64,000 nucleotides of DNA from Alligator mississippiensis (Eukaryota; Chordata; Crocodylia; Alligatoridae). A program made the translations under genes and the position numbers. The stretch's first letter is position 1, and every line of letters begins with the position of its first letter. The stretch is from NCBI RefSeq assembly GCF_030867095.1, contig NC_081825.1, positions 51,326,501 to 51,390,500 on the forward strand, read 5' to 3'. The notes under the pieces are model-generated. The model ran no database searches. It was not told the origin of the DNA and saw only the letters and a program-made list of their open reading frames with translations. Below are positions 1 through 11,250 of this stretch, one piece after another.

Positions 1-1015
1 TATTGAACTTCATGAAATTTTTTTGATCCAATCCTCTAATTTGTCTAGGTCACTTTGAATCCTAGTCCTATCCTCCAGTGTATCTACTACTCTCTCCAGC
101 TTGGCAACATCCAGAAACTTGCTGAGGGTGCACACCATCCCATCTTCCAGATTGTTCATGAAGATTGAACAAGATTCATCCCAGGACTGACCCCTGGGGC
201 ACTCCACTTGAGACTGGCTGCTAACTAGACATCAAGTCATTGATTACTATCCTTTGAGCCCAACCATCCAGCCAGTTTTCTATCCACTTTACAGTCCATT
301 CATCCAACCCAAACTTCCTTAGCTTCCTTGCGAGAATGTTGTGGGAGACCATATCAAAAGCCTTGCTAAAGTCAAGTTACATCACATCCAGTGCTGTCCC
401 TGTATGCACAGAGCCAGTCATCTTGTCATAGAAGGCAATCAGGCTGTCCAGGCATGATTTGCCCTTGGTGAATCCATGCTGACTGTTCCTAGTCACTTCC
501 TTCTCCTCCAGGTGCTTAGAAATGGATTCCTTGAGGAATCCTGCTCCATGATCTTTCAAGGGACTGAGGTAAGGCTGACCAGTCTGTAGTTCCCCAGATC
601 CTCCTTCTTGCCTTTCTTCAGGATATGCACTATAATTTACCCTTTTCCAGTCATCTGGGACCTCTCCTGATCGCCATGAGTTTTCAAAGATAATGGCCAG
701 CGGCTCTGCAATCACATTGGCCAACTCCTTCAGCACCCTCAGGTGCATTGCGTCTGGCCCCATGGACTTATACACATCCAGCTTTTCTAAAGAGCCCCTA
801 ACTTGTTTTTTAGCTACTGTCAGCTGCTCACCTTCTCTTCCAACTGTGCTGCCAGGTGCAATAGTTTAGAAGCTGACCTTGCCCGTAAGGACTGAAGTAA
901 AAAAGGCATTGAGTACTACTTCAGTCTTTTTCCGCACCAGAACTTAAAAAGGTATTGAGTACTTCAGCCTCCCCCATTCAGTAAGGGACACATACTCTCT
1001 CAGATCTTCCTTCCA
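1..1015 (-). mobile_element. CR1/L3-like LINE fragment, antisense
   Basis: Read on the minus strand, this is the reverse-transcriptase part of a CR1/L3-type non-LTR retrotransposon. Translation from about 775 down to 377 gives LRVLKELANVIAEPLAIIFE, then VPDDWKR, then NSQHGFTKGKSCL and LIAFYDKMTGSV. These are standard blocks of the fingers and palm region of CR1-clade RT. Frame breaks and stops are frequent, so no protein is made. Beyond 775 the similarity continues upstream in the element to about 1015. The element runs off the left window edge, so its 3' end is not seen. The clade assignment is secure; the subfamily is not. Confidence 0.85.
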
Positions 1016-1155
1016 AATGACTCTCACCCCAATTGTGTATTTTGTCTACTTGCTGCATCCTGCCTTAGTTGTAAGCTCCCTGGGACAGTGCATTCAGTGC
1101 TGTTAATGCAAAATATATACCACCATTGGTATAATCCTTGATTGGCTATCTTTTA

Positions 1156-2218
1156 GGCCTGTGTGAAGTGGCTAGTATTCACTTTGGATTCAGATTTGGC
1201 CAATTCAGGGACAGTGATTTGATTCAGTGATTCGAATCAGTGTCCCGAATCGATTCAGCCAAATTTGATTCAGAGATTCTGTTGCTGCCAAATCTCTGAA
1301 TCAGCCAGGCCCATCCACCGCCTGCTCTCCGAGCCTGGCAATAGCTGCCCTGCCTGCCCCAGCTCCCAGCACTTGATAAAAAAAAAAAGCTCTGACTCAG
1401 TGGGTGCTGCTGGGCGGTGGGGCGATCCCTGGTGCCCCCCACTGCACCACGCTGTGTGGGGAGCTCTTCCACAAGCCCCCTGACCCCCCCCCCACTCCCC
1501 CAGTTCCCCTCCCATGGCTGCCCCACTTGCCATGGCTCTGGCCCTTTAAGAAACCCCCCCTGAAAAACCCCACCCTCATCACTCCTGCCAGCAGGGGGTG
1601 ATATCCGCTGCCTTGCACTGCATGGGGGCCTCTTCCATGAGCCCCCTGAGGCCACTGCAGGAGCAGTGAGTCCTGGGGTTTTTCTCCATTTTTTTCTTAA
1701 AGGGCCAGAGCTGTGGTGGGCGGGGCAGCCATGGGGGGGCTGGGGGAGTGGGAGTGGCATTGGGGGGGCTCATGCAGAGCCCCCCATACAGCATGGGGAA
1801 GTGGGGAGCAACAAGGACCGCCCCCCGCCTGGCAGCACCTGGTGAGTACCAGGACTTTTCTTTAAAGGGCCGGGATCTGCGGCCAGTGGGGCAGCCATGG
1901 GAGGGGGTGGCTGGAGGAACGGGTGGGGCCGGGGGGGATGGGGGCTCCCCTGGTCCCTTCCCAAGCCCCCCCCGCCCCCGCCCCCACCCCTAGTACTTAC
2001 CAGCTCTGAGTCCAGCTGCAGCTCCCTGCTGCAGCCACTGGGGACTGTCTGAATCATCAGAGTTAGCTGAATCTTTTCCAAAGATTTGGAGAGCTTTGAA
2101 TTGATTTGGACCTTTTAGTTGGTCCCCTGATTTGATTTGGATTTGGAGATTCGGCCAACCAATCAGGTCGAATCTCCTCCGAATCGAATCACAACCCAAA
2201 GCTTCACACAGCTTTACT
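1156..2218. mobile_element. Non-autonomous DNA transposon, probably hAT-like
   Basis: The left end (GGCCTGTGTGAAG from 1156) and the right end (CTTCACACAG near 2203-2212) are inverted copies of CTGTGTGAAG. The 10 bases ctatctttta occur on both sides (1146-1155 and 2217-2226), consistent with a target duplication; 8 bp would suit a hAT element. Sub-terminal DNA is full of degenerate GATTCGAAT-type words on both strands. The centre is very GC-rich with long C and G runs. There is no transposase reading frame. A related left end occurs at 28939. Confidence 0.6.
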
Positions 2219-2226
2219 ATCTTTTA

Positions 2227-2890
2227 CTATTAAGCAAATAATCATAGGTGTTACACATCTATTAAAACGATGCCATAGTCAACAAATTGTCTCTAAAGAT
2301 TCCTTGTTTGGGCCATCTACTGATGTATTTTTTGTGATGAACATATGTTCTGCTTTACTGATAAAAAGTGTTTTTTTTATATTTTTACTCCTGTTGGCCC
2401 TGCAGAACTAATACAATGACAGAAAATGCCACTTCTAGTAAAGGTAGAAGCTGATACAGACAGTGTACTCTGAACAAGTGGATTGCCTTTATTAAGTATC
2501 TTGAGCTTTGAAACCATGATATTCTAGCTGCTGCGTGAGGGCCATGGTGACACTGAAATGGACCCCAGTCAAAAGTTCATGTGATAAAACTCATTTTCAT
2601 AATGGTTGCAACTAACAGGGATCACACCTGTGAAACTGCAATTTAAGAAGTTGAAGAATCATAACAGAAAAACGATGCCGTTGTTACCCAAAAGCTCATT
2701 GCAAGAGTAGGATTTTTATTATCATGTAAATGATGCATTTAATACTTAATGACTGTTTTTGTCTTTTGTGTGGAATAATTAAAGCTGTAAGCCTATCTGG
2801 ATTCTCATACATAATGCAAGCCATTAAAGACTAGGTTCTAATGTAAAGATAATACAAGGAGCAATCCAAGAATAAATTTAGCTCCTACTC
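2227..2890. other. Intergenic, no feature recognised
   Basis: AT-rich sequence without an open frame of note and without terminal repeats that I can match to other parts of the window. Confidence 0.5.
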
Positions 2891-3290
2891 ATTTGTACTT
2901 AAGCCAACTCTGTCCTTTAGCTCAAAACGTTTTTTGGGGGGGGTTCTCCTTGGGGGTTTACTCCTCTCTCTCAAGTTTTTGTTTTGCTAGACTAAAACAG
3001 CAATCCCCTTCAAGTTTCCTCTCATATGAAAGCCTTTACATTCCTCTAATCATCCTAATAGCCCTTCACTGCAACATTTCCAGTTTGAGCTCATCTTCCT
3101 TGGCCATAGGTAACCAGAATAGTACATAGTATTTCAGATGAGATCTCATCAGTGATGCTGTACAAAGTTATTAACTTTAAGCAACTTTATTGCTGCTGGT
3201 AATACTTTGTACATTTTCCTTTTTATGGCATCACATTTGTGGCTTTTAGTTTTGTGATTATTTAATATGCCCAGTCTTACTCTTCCTCTG
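2891..3290 (-). mobile_element. LINE (L3/CR1-like) 3' fragment, antisense
   Basis: The plus strand reads like the complement of an L3/CR1 3' untranslated region, with the characteristic run around 3110-3175 (agaatagtacatagtatttc, then agatgagatctcatcagtg). The same type of text recurs at 27900-27970 in the longer antisense LINE. There is no coding capacity. The boundaries are approximate. Confidence 0.6.
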
Positions 3291-3293
3291 GGC

Positions 3294-3783
3294 TTGGGAC
3301 AGAAATGACACATAAACAAGTATAAGTGATGGGAAACTGATCAAATATGTAACACAACAGAAGTTCAGTGTACATGAACTGCTTTCAAAATTGCTGAAAC
3401 TAGTTTAAGATAAACCTAGATGGATGTAGTATAAGACTTAACTTAGGTTAAATCAGTTTATTGAACTTCTGTCCCAGATCCCCTCCAAATTCAACTTAAC
3501 TCACAGTCCCCCAGCACGTTTTGCACTTCCCCAGTAACCTTCTCCCCCCTCATAGGGTGGTTGGGCTAGCCTTGGCCCAAGGCGTCTGTTCCATCTAAGC
3601 AGGGAGACATACCCTAGCAACCCCCATTTTCTGGCCTAAGCCACTGCAGGCATGTGGCTGCATTTCCAGAATCAAAAGTGAATGTCTGTTCACTTGTTTA
3701 TTGGTTCAATCTATGCAGCTTAGACTAACCTGCAAAGATTGAATTGATTCAGCGTTGGGCTTTTGACTGTCTGTACTTAGCCC
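3294..3783 (+). repeat. Interspersed repeat with GGGACAGA end, copy 1 of 4
   Basis: This 490-bp block matches 44570-45047 along its whole length in the same orientation, and matches 6365-6617 and 25995-26247 in reverse. Shared landmarks are GGGACAGAAATGACACATAA at the left, a central acttaacttaggttaaatca, then tctgtcccagatcccctcc. A long shared tail ends gactgtctgtacttagcc. The first 200 bp are internally palindromic (ACAGAAAT...TTCTGTCCC), as in a DNA transposon. No open frame is shared by the copies. I do not know its family name. Confidence 0.65.
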
Positions 3784-4379
3784 TGTTGTTTCTAAATGAT
3801 GAGGTCCCAGTTTATAACAGAAATTCTTGTTGTCAGTTCCTAAAGGTTAGATCCAATAAAGGAGTTAAACATCTAATTGGGACTTTGGGTTTAGATGCCT
3901 AAATTCTAAGCTATGATTATGAAAACTTCTATTCACATACCATCAAATCCTGTACTTGTCTAAAACTCCATAGTTGCCCTTTGTATGTGATCTTGAAGTT
4001 GCCTAGGCACACAGCTGAAGCAGAAGCACCTCAGTCTCGACAGGGTCTGGTGCCTAGCTTACCCCAGGTAAGGCTGCTGGGGCCAGCACAGTTGCTGGGC
4101 CCAGCCTCCACTACCCCACCCAGAGTAACCTGCCACATACCAAAGGGAACATGGCACAGACATTCCCAGGGGACAAGTTTTTTGTACCTGGGTAAAAAAG
4201 CCACACTCATGTGGATTCGGCCTATGGGGCTTGATTTAGTCAGAGTTCTCAGAGCACTTTTAGTGCATACCACTGAGCTCTTCACAAAATGCACTGGCAG
4301 CTGCTGCTTTCTTTTAAAAGATGGCTACTGAAGAAGCTGGTGCTCTTTCCCTTTTTACATAATAATATACTGGCTAGAG

Positions 4380-4598
4380 CAGTGTTTTTCAACCTATGGC
4401 CTCTGAACCTCTGAGGGGTCTGCAGACTATGTCTAAGGGGGTCTGCAGACTGGGTCTAAGGGGTCTGTGAAAGATAACTATGATCAATCAAAAGTATATG
4501 AATACCCACACTTACAATTCAAAGGGGTCTGCACCTCCGTTTGAATTTTTTAAGGGTTTTTTAGGGTTCTGCAAATGAAAAAAGGTTGAAAACCACTG
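4380..4598. mobile_element. Short hAT-like element (219 bp) with target duplication
   Basis: The ends are inverted repeats: CAGTGTTTTTCAACC at 4380 and GGTTGAAAACCACTG ending at 4598. Flanking 8-mers ggctagag (4372-4379) and ggctggag (4599-4606) differ at one base, as expected for an 8-bp hAT target duplication. The interior contains repeated variants of gggtctgcagact. It is non-autonomous, with no reading frame. Confidence 0.85.
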
Positions 4599-4606
4599 GG
4601 CTGGAG

Positions 4607-5797
4607 CATTCATACAGCATGTGAGAGATTCAGGTTCAAATCCACATCTCTTTCCTTTTTGGAAATTGCCCTTAATACCAGCCTATAAACTATTCTGGGA
4701 TGGAGAGTATGTCACTGTCTGTTCCCCTGCCACTCTTAGTGGAGGGGACTGCAATAGTGCCTACTACAAGATACTACTGGGGAATATCTGGTTGTCTGTC
4801 TGCGGCAGACATTGAATGTGCATCAGTGTACAAAAGCAAGGTAAATTAGACTAATGTCAGGTGTTTGCACGAGTTGTGGTGCTTGCAGTATAAGCATACC
4901 CTAAGCCCTTTTGTGGATCTAGTCCTAGTATTTCAGGGAGAAAACCTGTCCAGATAAACTAAGCTGAATGCATCACCAATCTAAATCATGTGACTTTTAT
5001 TGTTGAGTAGAGACAAAGACAGATAAAGACATTCTCTCTCTCTTTCTCTTTCTCCACTTCCCTTTGTGCATCTCACATCCAATAATCATTGAGGAAGATT
5101 AAATCCAAAGTGAATGTCTAGGATTACAATAACAGTGAAACATATTTATTAATACTCTCCTGTGAGAAGCTTTGGGAGGTCTCAGATGAAGACAGCTTTC
5201 GTTATATTTGCTGAGGAAGGCAATGCAGGCTGTAAATCTATCCTGAGATCTGCATGATGTACAGTGTTCTATTATGCTTGAAAGTACTTTGTTATGGATT
5301 AGACAGAGCGCTTATCCAAGCAGGACCTCTGGGAAGCATTGTAGTGTAATGGCTCCCAGAATACCAAGGAATGTGGCTGTCATGCTACTCTCACAGAAAG
5401 AAATATGTCTATTCCCATTTGGGCTTAGGCTTCTGTGTTGGCTGAAACAGAGGCCTATTCACTTCCGGCTTTTTGCCCCTTCTGAGTACATGTATGCTGG
5501 AATCAAAGTTGTGGTTGCAGTCCATGAAGATGAAAGTGAGTTAACTTAGAGCCTACTTGGGTACTGATAGCCATGAAGTCTCTGTGGCAAGTGCATACTC
5601 TGCATCCTTGCTGGGTCCAGGCAGCAGGTTCACAGCTATTGGAATCTAAAGACTGTAGACAGGCATACGTTAAATTCAGTTAAAACAAATTTGGGATATG
5701 AACCAACTTTCAAATTGTGCTATGATAGGACTACCCAGATGTACAATTAGCAGCTGCTGCCTAGTGACAGCGTGTAAAATTTGACAAGGATGCAGGT
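4607..5797. other. Intergenic, possible SINE scrap at the left
   Basis: Near 4625-4650 the word GGTTCAAATCC resembles the B-box-derived part of old tRNA-type SINEs, but the flanks are too decayed for a firm call. The rest shows nothing I recognise. An open frame at 5274-5549 has no features of a known protein. Confidence 0.35.
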
Positions 5798-6250
5798 CAG
5801 GGGTGGGCAAAGTCTGGCCCATGGGCTGGATCAGGCCTGTGTTAGACTTGGTTTCCCAGCAGCCCCTGCCTGCATCACTGCAGCTGGTTTCCATGACCCC
5901 AGCAGCAGCAGCACCATGATAGCACAGGGCCAGGGTTTCTATGGAGACTGACCCCAGATGTGCTGGCAAGGTATGCAGCTGGGTCCGGAGAGGGCCACAG
6001 CTGCAATCTGCTGCCCGCATACCCCTGGCAGTGGCATGCAGGCAGCGGATTGTGGTTCTGCCCTGGCTACAGACCATATTGTCGTCATTGCAAGATCTCA
6101 ACCCCAGCTGTGGAGCAGCTCCCCACCCTGCCAGTGACCTATGGAAACCCAGGCTCCATACTGTCACGGCACCACTGCTGCTGGGGTCTCCATGGAAACC
6201 AGCTACACTGCCCTACTCAAGAATCATTGCAGGCTTCTTTGCTGCAGTGT
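5798..6250 (+). mobile_element. hAT-like element, 5' part only
   Basis: The block starts with CAGGGGTGGGCAAAGTCTGG, a terminus typical of hAT-derived short elements. I cannot find the matching inverted end before the next repeat at 6365, so it is either truncated or its end has decayed. Open frames on both strands in this GC-rich part are by-products of composition. Confidence 0.5.
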
Positions 6251-6364
6251 TGTAGCTTAGGACTCAATGCCCTATTGAGAGGGGATTCCTCAAGCTGTGT
6301 TCTCTGCTTTACTAAAATACCAGCAACATGCCAGAAAATGAGCTCTGGAGAGAGCAAAGCCCCA

Positions 6365-6617
6365 CCCAGAGTTGCAAAGCATCTGAGATGTTGGAGGACT
6401 GATTTAACTTAAACCAGGAAGGGGTCTGGGACAGACATTGCATAAACCAGTTTGACCGAAATCAGTTAAGTCTGATGCTACATTCAACCAGGTTTATCTC
6501 AAACTAGTTTCAGTCATTTTCAAAATGGTTTATGTGCACTGAACATCTGTTCTGTTACAGAATTCAATCAGTTTCTGATCACTTAAACTGGTTTATGTGT
6601 AATGTCTGTCTCTAGCC
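6365..6617 (-). repeat. GGGACAGA-ended interspersed repeat, copy 2 (reverse)
   Basis: It matches 25995-26247 closely in the same orientation (ttaacttaaaccaggaaggg, then tctgggacagacattgcata) and the first part of 3294-3783 in reverse. GGACAGACATT-type ends occur on both strands within about 200 bp, giving a palindromic layout. It directly abuts a LINE fragment on its right. Confidence 0.6.
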
Positions 6618-7085
6618 CAAGAGAGATGTGGACAGGTTAGAAAGAGCACAGAGAAGAGTAACAAAAATGATTAGAGGCCTGGGAAATGTGATTTATGAGG
6701 AAAGGCTGAAAGAACTATGGTTATTTAGCGTGGAGAAGAGAGAACTGAGGGGAATTTGCTAACAATCTTCAAATACCTGAAGAATGATTATAAAAAGATG
6801 GATATAGATTTTTCTCTGAGGACAAGGTTAGGAACAATGGCCTCAAACTGCAGCATAGGCTGGAGATTAGGAGGAGCTTTTCTGACTAGAAGGGTGGTCA
6901 AGCATTGGAATGACTACCTAGGGAATTGGGGGTTTTAGTTTGTATTTGTTTTGCGGTTGTGACATATGAAAGGTGGGAGCGGATGTTTTGTAGGACACTT
7001 GGATATACAGCTGCTTGTGAATGCAAGGGACTGGAGTTCATTGCCTGAGAGGTCCCTTCTGGTCCTACATTCATAAAAGGAATAA
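6618..7085 (+). mobile_element. L3/CR1-like LINE 3' fragment, sense
   Basis: The plus-strand translation in pieces gives the C-terminal end of CR1-clade ORF2: a stretch like [15 protein letters not shown], then YEERLKEL, then LFSVEKREL. It is followed by the non-coding tail ending in gaggtcccttctggtcctac near 7060. Frameshifts and stops interrupt it, and the rest of the element is missing (5' truncation). Confidence 0.75.
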
Positions 7086-9309
7086 AAACTAAAAACACCT
7101 GATAACTTGTACCCTATTGATCTTCCCCTAAACCTGACTCGGGTTCATAGTCTACAGTAAGCTACACTAAGCTGCTAACTTATTTTTAGAGTAAACAGTC
7201 TTGCTATTTATTTCCCCTTGAGACCTGTGCACATTTACTCTTTACCATGTTCTCCACCTTGTGGCATTCATGTAGCGCCTGCAATGTGTTCTTATCTGTG
7301 CTATAAAATAAAACTTCAAGCACATCTTAAACACCACTATTTTTATCTCTTATTGTTTGTTACAGTGTGCTCATTTACTGAAGTCAGTTATATACTGTAA
7401 ATGCAGACCCATCTCTAGCGAAAAAAAAAAGAAAAAGCATAGCTGTGGCATAAAAGATAGGCTTGGAATATTCTTGTAGCTGTGATGGTCCAGGAAATGT
7501 ATGAGAAGCAAGGGTTTTTCTGTGTTATCTTTTATTTATCTAACTGCATAACTAGAAGAGATGCTTGACAAGCTTTTGGTCATAAGAGGCCTCATCCGGT
7601 CTGAGAGAGAAGCAGCCACAGGTTAAGCTAAATAACATAAAAAAGTGGTTTGTGTTTATCTATGTAAATGAAAGCAGTCACTTAAGGAATGGAGGATGGC
7701 AATGAAGTAGGAGCAAAGAGAGGTGATCAAAAGTATCTTAAAAAAAAGGGAAATGCAGATGAATAAATAATCCAATTATGTAGAAGAACAATATCATTGA
7801 AAAGGGTAGGAGTTTCTTGGGTTTTTATCAGTTTCTTGATGTTGTTTATGTGTAAATCTCAGCATATAGATCTTATTAACAGAACCACTAAAGATAGTTC
7901 AATTTTGCATTCTGCTTTTCTATATGCATTTACTAGAGATTTCTCTAATAGTGGTATCTGAATTTACCAACAGGAAGCTATCAAATCAGTACGACACATG
8001 GAAAAATAAGGGATAGTATTACAGTTCATGTTTATTTCTGTATGATTCCATAATTAGCAAGCCACGCATTTACATATCTTAGTACATAGGAGCAACAGTA
8101 TTTTTTACAATTTTCAAGCCAGATTTAAGAAAACAGAATACGAAAGATATCTCCCAGTGTTGCCAGATGCCAGAAAGTTATCACATCATTGTTCTGTGTT
8201 GGAGGAGAAGCCTTGTAAAACATTTCATAATGACAAAAATAGATTTAAACTATGAAATTATACAAATGCTGGTATCATCCAGGATCATTCTGTGTATATG
8301 CGAGTCAATGCATTAAAACAGTTGTTAGCACCTCTGTGGCTTGAATCCAGCCCATGAAGTAGGTGGCAATTTAGTGGCAGGGGATGGATGTTGGTGACCA
8401 GAGTGAAGTTGTAGGAAAGGCCTGATCAGAAGCAGTGACTTGCCTTCTAATTGACCTCCATTGATTTGACCTATTCCTCCTAAAAGGTGGCTGACCCCTG
8501 CATTAGAGGATGGATCAAATCATTGATTAGAGTCTGGGGCTTAAATTCAATGGTGATAAAAACAATGGCATGAATGATATTGGGTGGATGCTGGTCAGAA
8601 GAATGTGATTAATCAATCTGTGGAGAAACATAAAGTTATCAGCAAAAGTTTGACCTAACATATTTTCAAAACAAGATCAACTGATGAGTCGAGAAAGAGG
8701 ATGGAAAATATTGAAGACAAGAGGTAAGAGGTATACACACCCTCATTTACTTTTCCCCTTCCGGTTCCTTTCTTTCTTGGTGCACTGTCACCAATCCCCT
8801 TGTATGCCAGATTGAGGCGTTACTTTTCTCCCTTGCACTTCTTTAGAAAGCATTTTCTGTCAGACTTAACCCACCATTTATATCATCCTGGTATTTTTCC
8901 TTGAGAGTTTCATGTGAGATGCATCTACTTTACATCCTGGGTGAATCTTCTCTATCTAGAGGCCTTGCTAAATCATTAACCTTTAGGTTGTATTCAGTTT
9001 GCCAGCCACAGTAGTGGTGTAGGTGGATGTCAATGATGCCAGTGTCTGTGACAATCAAAGGATTAATTACACGTGAGATAGTAAACTTTATTTCCCATTT
9101 ATAGTTTGACTGATGACAACAGATGCAAAGAAGTGTACATTGTTAATACAGAACAGAATGTATCTTTGGACTGATAATATTTCCTCATGGTTAAAGGGTT
9201 GGCATTTTTCTTAAAGGTTTGGCACCTATGTCACAAAGCTGAGAGAGAAATACACAGTATCACTTTCAAAGCTCATTCTTAACTATGCTTTTGAAAGCAG
9301 TCTTGAGTA
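7086..9309. other. Intergenic, no feature recognised
   Basis: About 2.2 kb of AT-rich sequence with no long open frame, no matching terminal repeats and no RNA gene that I can see. A short A-rich run lies at 7421-7436. Confidence 0.5.
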
Positions 9310-9422
9310 CCAAAGCTACCATGGAGCTGAGGATGGCAACCCAAGTGCCAAAGCTACCATGGAGCTGAGGATGGCAACCCAAGTGCCAAAGCTACCATGG
9401 AGCTGAGGATGGCAACCCAAGT
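9310..9422 (+). repeat. 38-bp unit, three tandem copies
   Basis: The unit begins ccaaagctaccatggagctg and ends gatggcaacccaagtg. Copies occupy 9310-9347, 9348-9385 and 9386-9422 and are identical apart from the last base of the third. The array ends exactly where recognisable CR1 coding sequence starts (gtaaaggacaac, 9421 onward), so it is tied to the 5' junction of that insertion. Confidence 0.95.
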
Positions 9423-11148
9423 AAAGGACAACAAGAAATTGTTTTTTAGATATATTGGGAGTAAAAGGAAGGCCCAGGGAGGAATAGGACCGCTGCTAAA
9501 TGGGCAGAAACAATTGGTGACAGATAGGGGGGACAAGGCTGAACTCCTCAACGAGTTCTTTGCCTCAGTGTTCCTAAGCGAGGGGCATGACAAGTCTCTC
9601 ACTGGGGTTGTAGAGAGGCAGCAGCACGGCGCCAGACTTCCATACGTAGATCCTGAGGTGGTGCAGAGTCACTTGGAAGAACTGGATGCCTTTAAGTCAG
9701 CAGGCCCGGATGGGCTCCATCCGAGGGTGCTGAAGGCACTGGCCGACGTCATTGCAGAGCCACTGGCGGGAATATTCGAATGCTCGTGACGCACGGGCCA
9801 AGTCCCGGAGGACTGGAAAAGGGCTAACGTGGTCCCCATTTTCAAAAAGGGGAGGAAGGAGGACCCGGGCAACTATAGGCCGGTCAGTCTCACCTCCATC
9901 TTTGGTAAAGTATTTGAAAAAATTATCAAGGCTCACATTTGTGAGAGCCCGGCAGGACAAATTATGCTGAGGGGAAACCAGCATGGGTTTGTGGCGGGCA
10001 GATCGTGCCTGACCAACCTAGTCTCTTTCTATGACCAGGTTACGAAACGCCTGGACACAGGAGGAGGGGTGGATGTTGTATACTTAGACTTCAGGAAGGC
10101 CTTCGATACGGTATCCCACCCCATACTGGTGAACAAGTTAAGAGGCTGTGATGTGGATGACTGCACAGTCCGGTGGGTGGCGAATTGGCTAGAGGGTCGC
10201 ACCCAAAGAGTCGTGGTAGATGGGTCGGTCTCGACCTGGAAGGGTGTGGGCAGTGGGGTCCCACAGGGTTCAGTCCTTGGACCGATACTCTTTAATGTCT
10301 TCATCAGCGACTTGGACGTGGGAGTGAAATGTACTCTGTCCAAGTTTGCAGATGACACAAAGCTATGGGGAGAAGTGGACACGCCGGAGGGCAGGGAACA
10401 GCTGCAGGCAGACCTGGATAGGTTGCACAAGTGGGCAGAAAACAACAGGATGCAGTTCAACAAGGAGAAATGCAAAGTGCTGCACCTAGGGAGGAAAAAT
10501 GTCCAGCACACCTACAGCCTAGGGAATGACCTGCTGGGTGGCACAGAGGTGGAAAGGGATCTTGGAGTCCTAGTGGACTCCAAGATGAACATGAGCCGGC
10601 AGTGTGACGAAGCTATCAGAAAAGCCAATGGCACTTTATCGTGCATCAGCAGATGCATGACAAATAGGTCCAGGGAGGTGATACTTCCCCTCTATAGGGC
10701 GTTGGTCAGACCGCAGTTGGAGTACTGCGTCCAATTCTGGGCGCCACACTTCAAGAAGGATGCGGATAACCTGGAGAGGGTACAGCGAAGGGCAACTCGT
10801 ATGGTCAAGGGCCTGCAGACCAAGCCCTACGAGGAGAGACTAGAGAAACTGGACCTGTTCAGCCTCCGCAAGAGAAGGTTGAGAGGCGACCTTGTAGCTG
10901 CCTATAAGTTCATCACTGGGGCACAGAAGGGAATTGGTGAGGATTTATTCACCAAGGCGCCCCCGGGGGCTACAAGAAACAATGGCCACAAGCTAGTAGA
11001 GAGCAGATTTAGACTGGACATAAGGAAGAACTTCTTCACAGTTTGAGTGGCCAAGGTCTGGAATGGGCTCCCAAGGGAGGTGGTGCTCTCCCCTACCCTG
11101 GGGGTCTTCAAGAGGAGGTTGGATAGGCATCTAGCTGGGGTCATCTAG
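9423..11148 (+). pseudogene. CR1 ORF2 reverse transcriptase, two in-frame stops
   Basis: One reading frame runs from the 5' junction to a TAG at 11146-11148. It is interrupted only by TGA at 9787-9789 and TGA at 11044-11046; the frame is the same before and after both. Motifs in order are KDNKKLFFRYIGSKRKAQGG, the SAGPDGLHPRVLK block, EDWKRANVVPIFKKG, YRPVSLTSIFGKVFE, QHGFVAGRSCLTNL, VYLDFRKAFDTVSH, SGVPQGSVLGPILF, and the catalytic box KFADDTKLW with both aspartates. C-terminal ARRAT- and RLRGDL-type blocks follow. The second TGA sits where related copies have an arginine, so CGA-to-TGA decay is likely. It is not a host gene. Confidence 0.95.
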
Positions 11149-11250
11149 ACCCAGCACTCTTTCCTGCTTATGCAGGGGGTCGGACTTGATGATCTATTGA
11201 GGTCCCTTCCGACCCTAACATCTATGAATCTATGAATCTATGAATCTACC
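9423..11250 (+). mobile_element. CR1 LINE, 5'-truncated, young copy
   Basis: This chicken-repeat-1-type non-LTR retrotransposon inserted in the plus orientation. It carries the whole RT domain and the C-terminal end of ORF2, and ends with the characteristic CR1 tail ctattgaggtcccttccgac. A short 8-bp microsatellite follows (tctatgaa repeated three times, 11221-11248). The endonuclease domain and ORF1 are missing, as is usual for truncated CR1 copies. The coding part is nearly open, so insertion is recent relative to the copy at 20790. Confidence 0.95.

Noticed and set aside
4625..4650. tRNA gene from a GGTTCAAATCC box
   Set aside because: No A box or cloverleaf could be made around it; it is more likely a SINE remnant.
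9310..9422. CRISPR-like array
   Set aside because: The units are contiguous with no spacers, and the genome is clearly a vertebrate's.
9829..11046. 405-codon open frame as a host gene
   Set aside because: It is the reverse transcriptase of a CR1 element: FADD box, GVPQGS block, CR1 tail at 11221.
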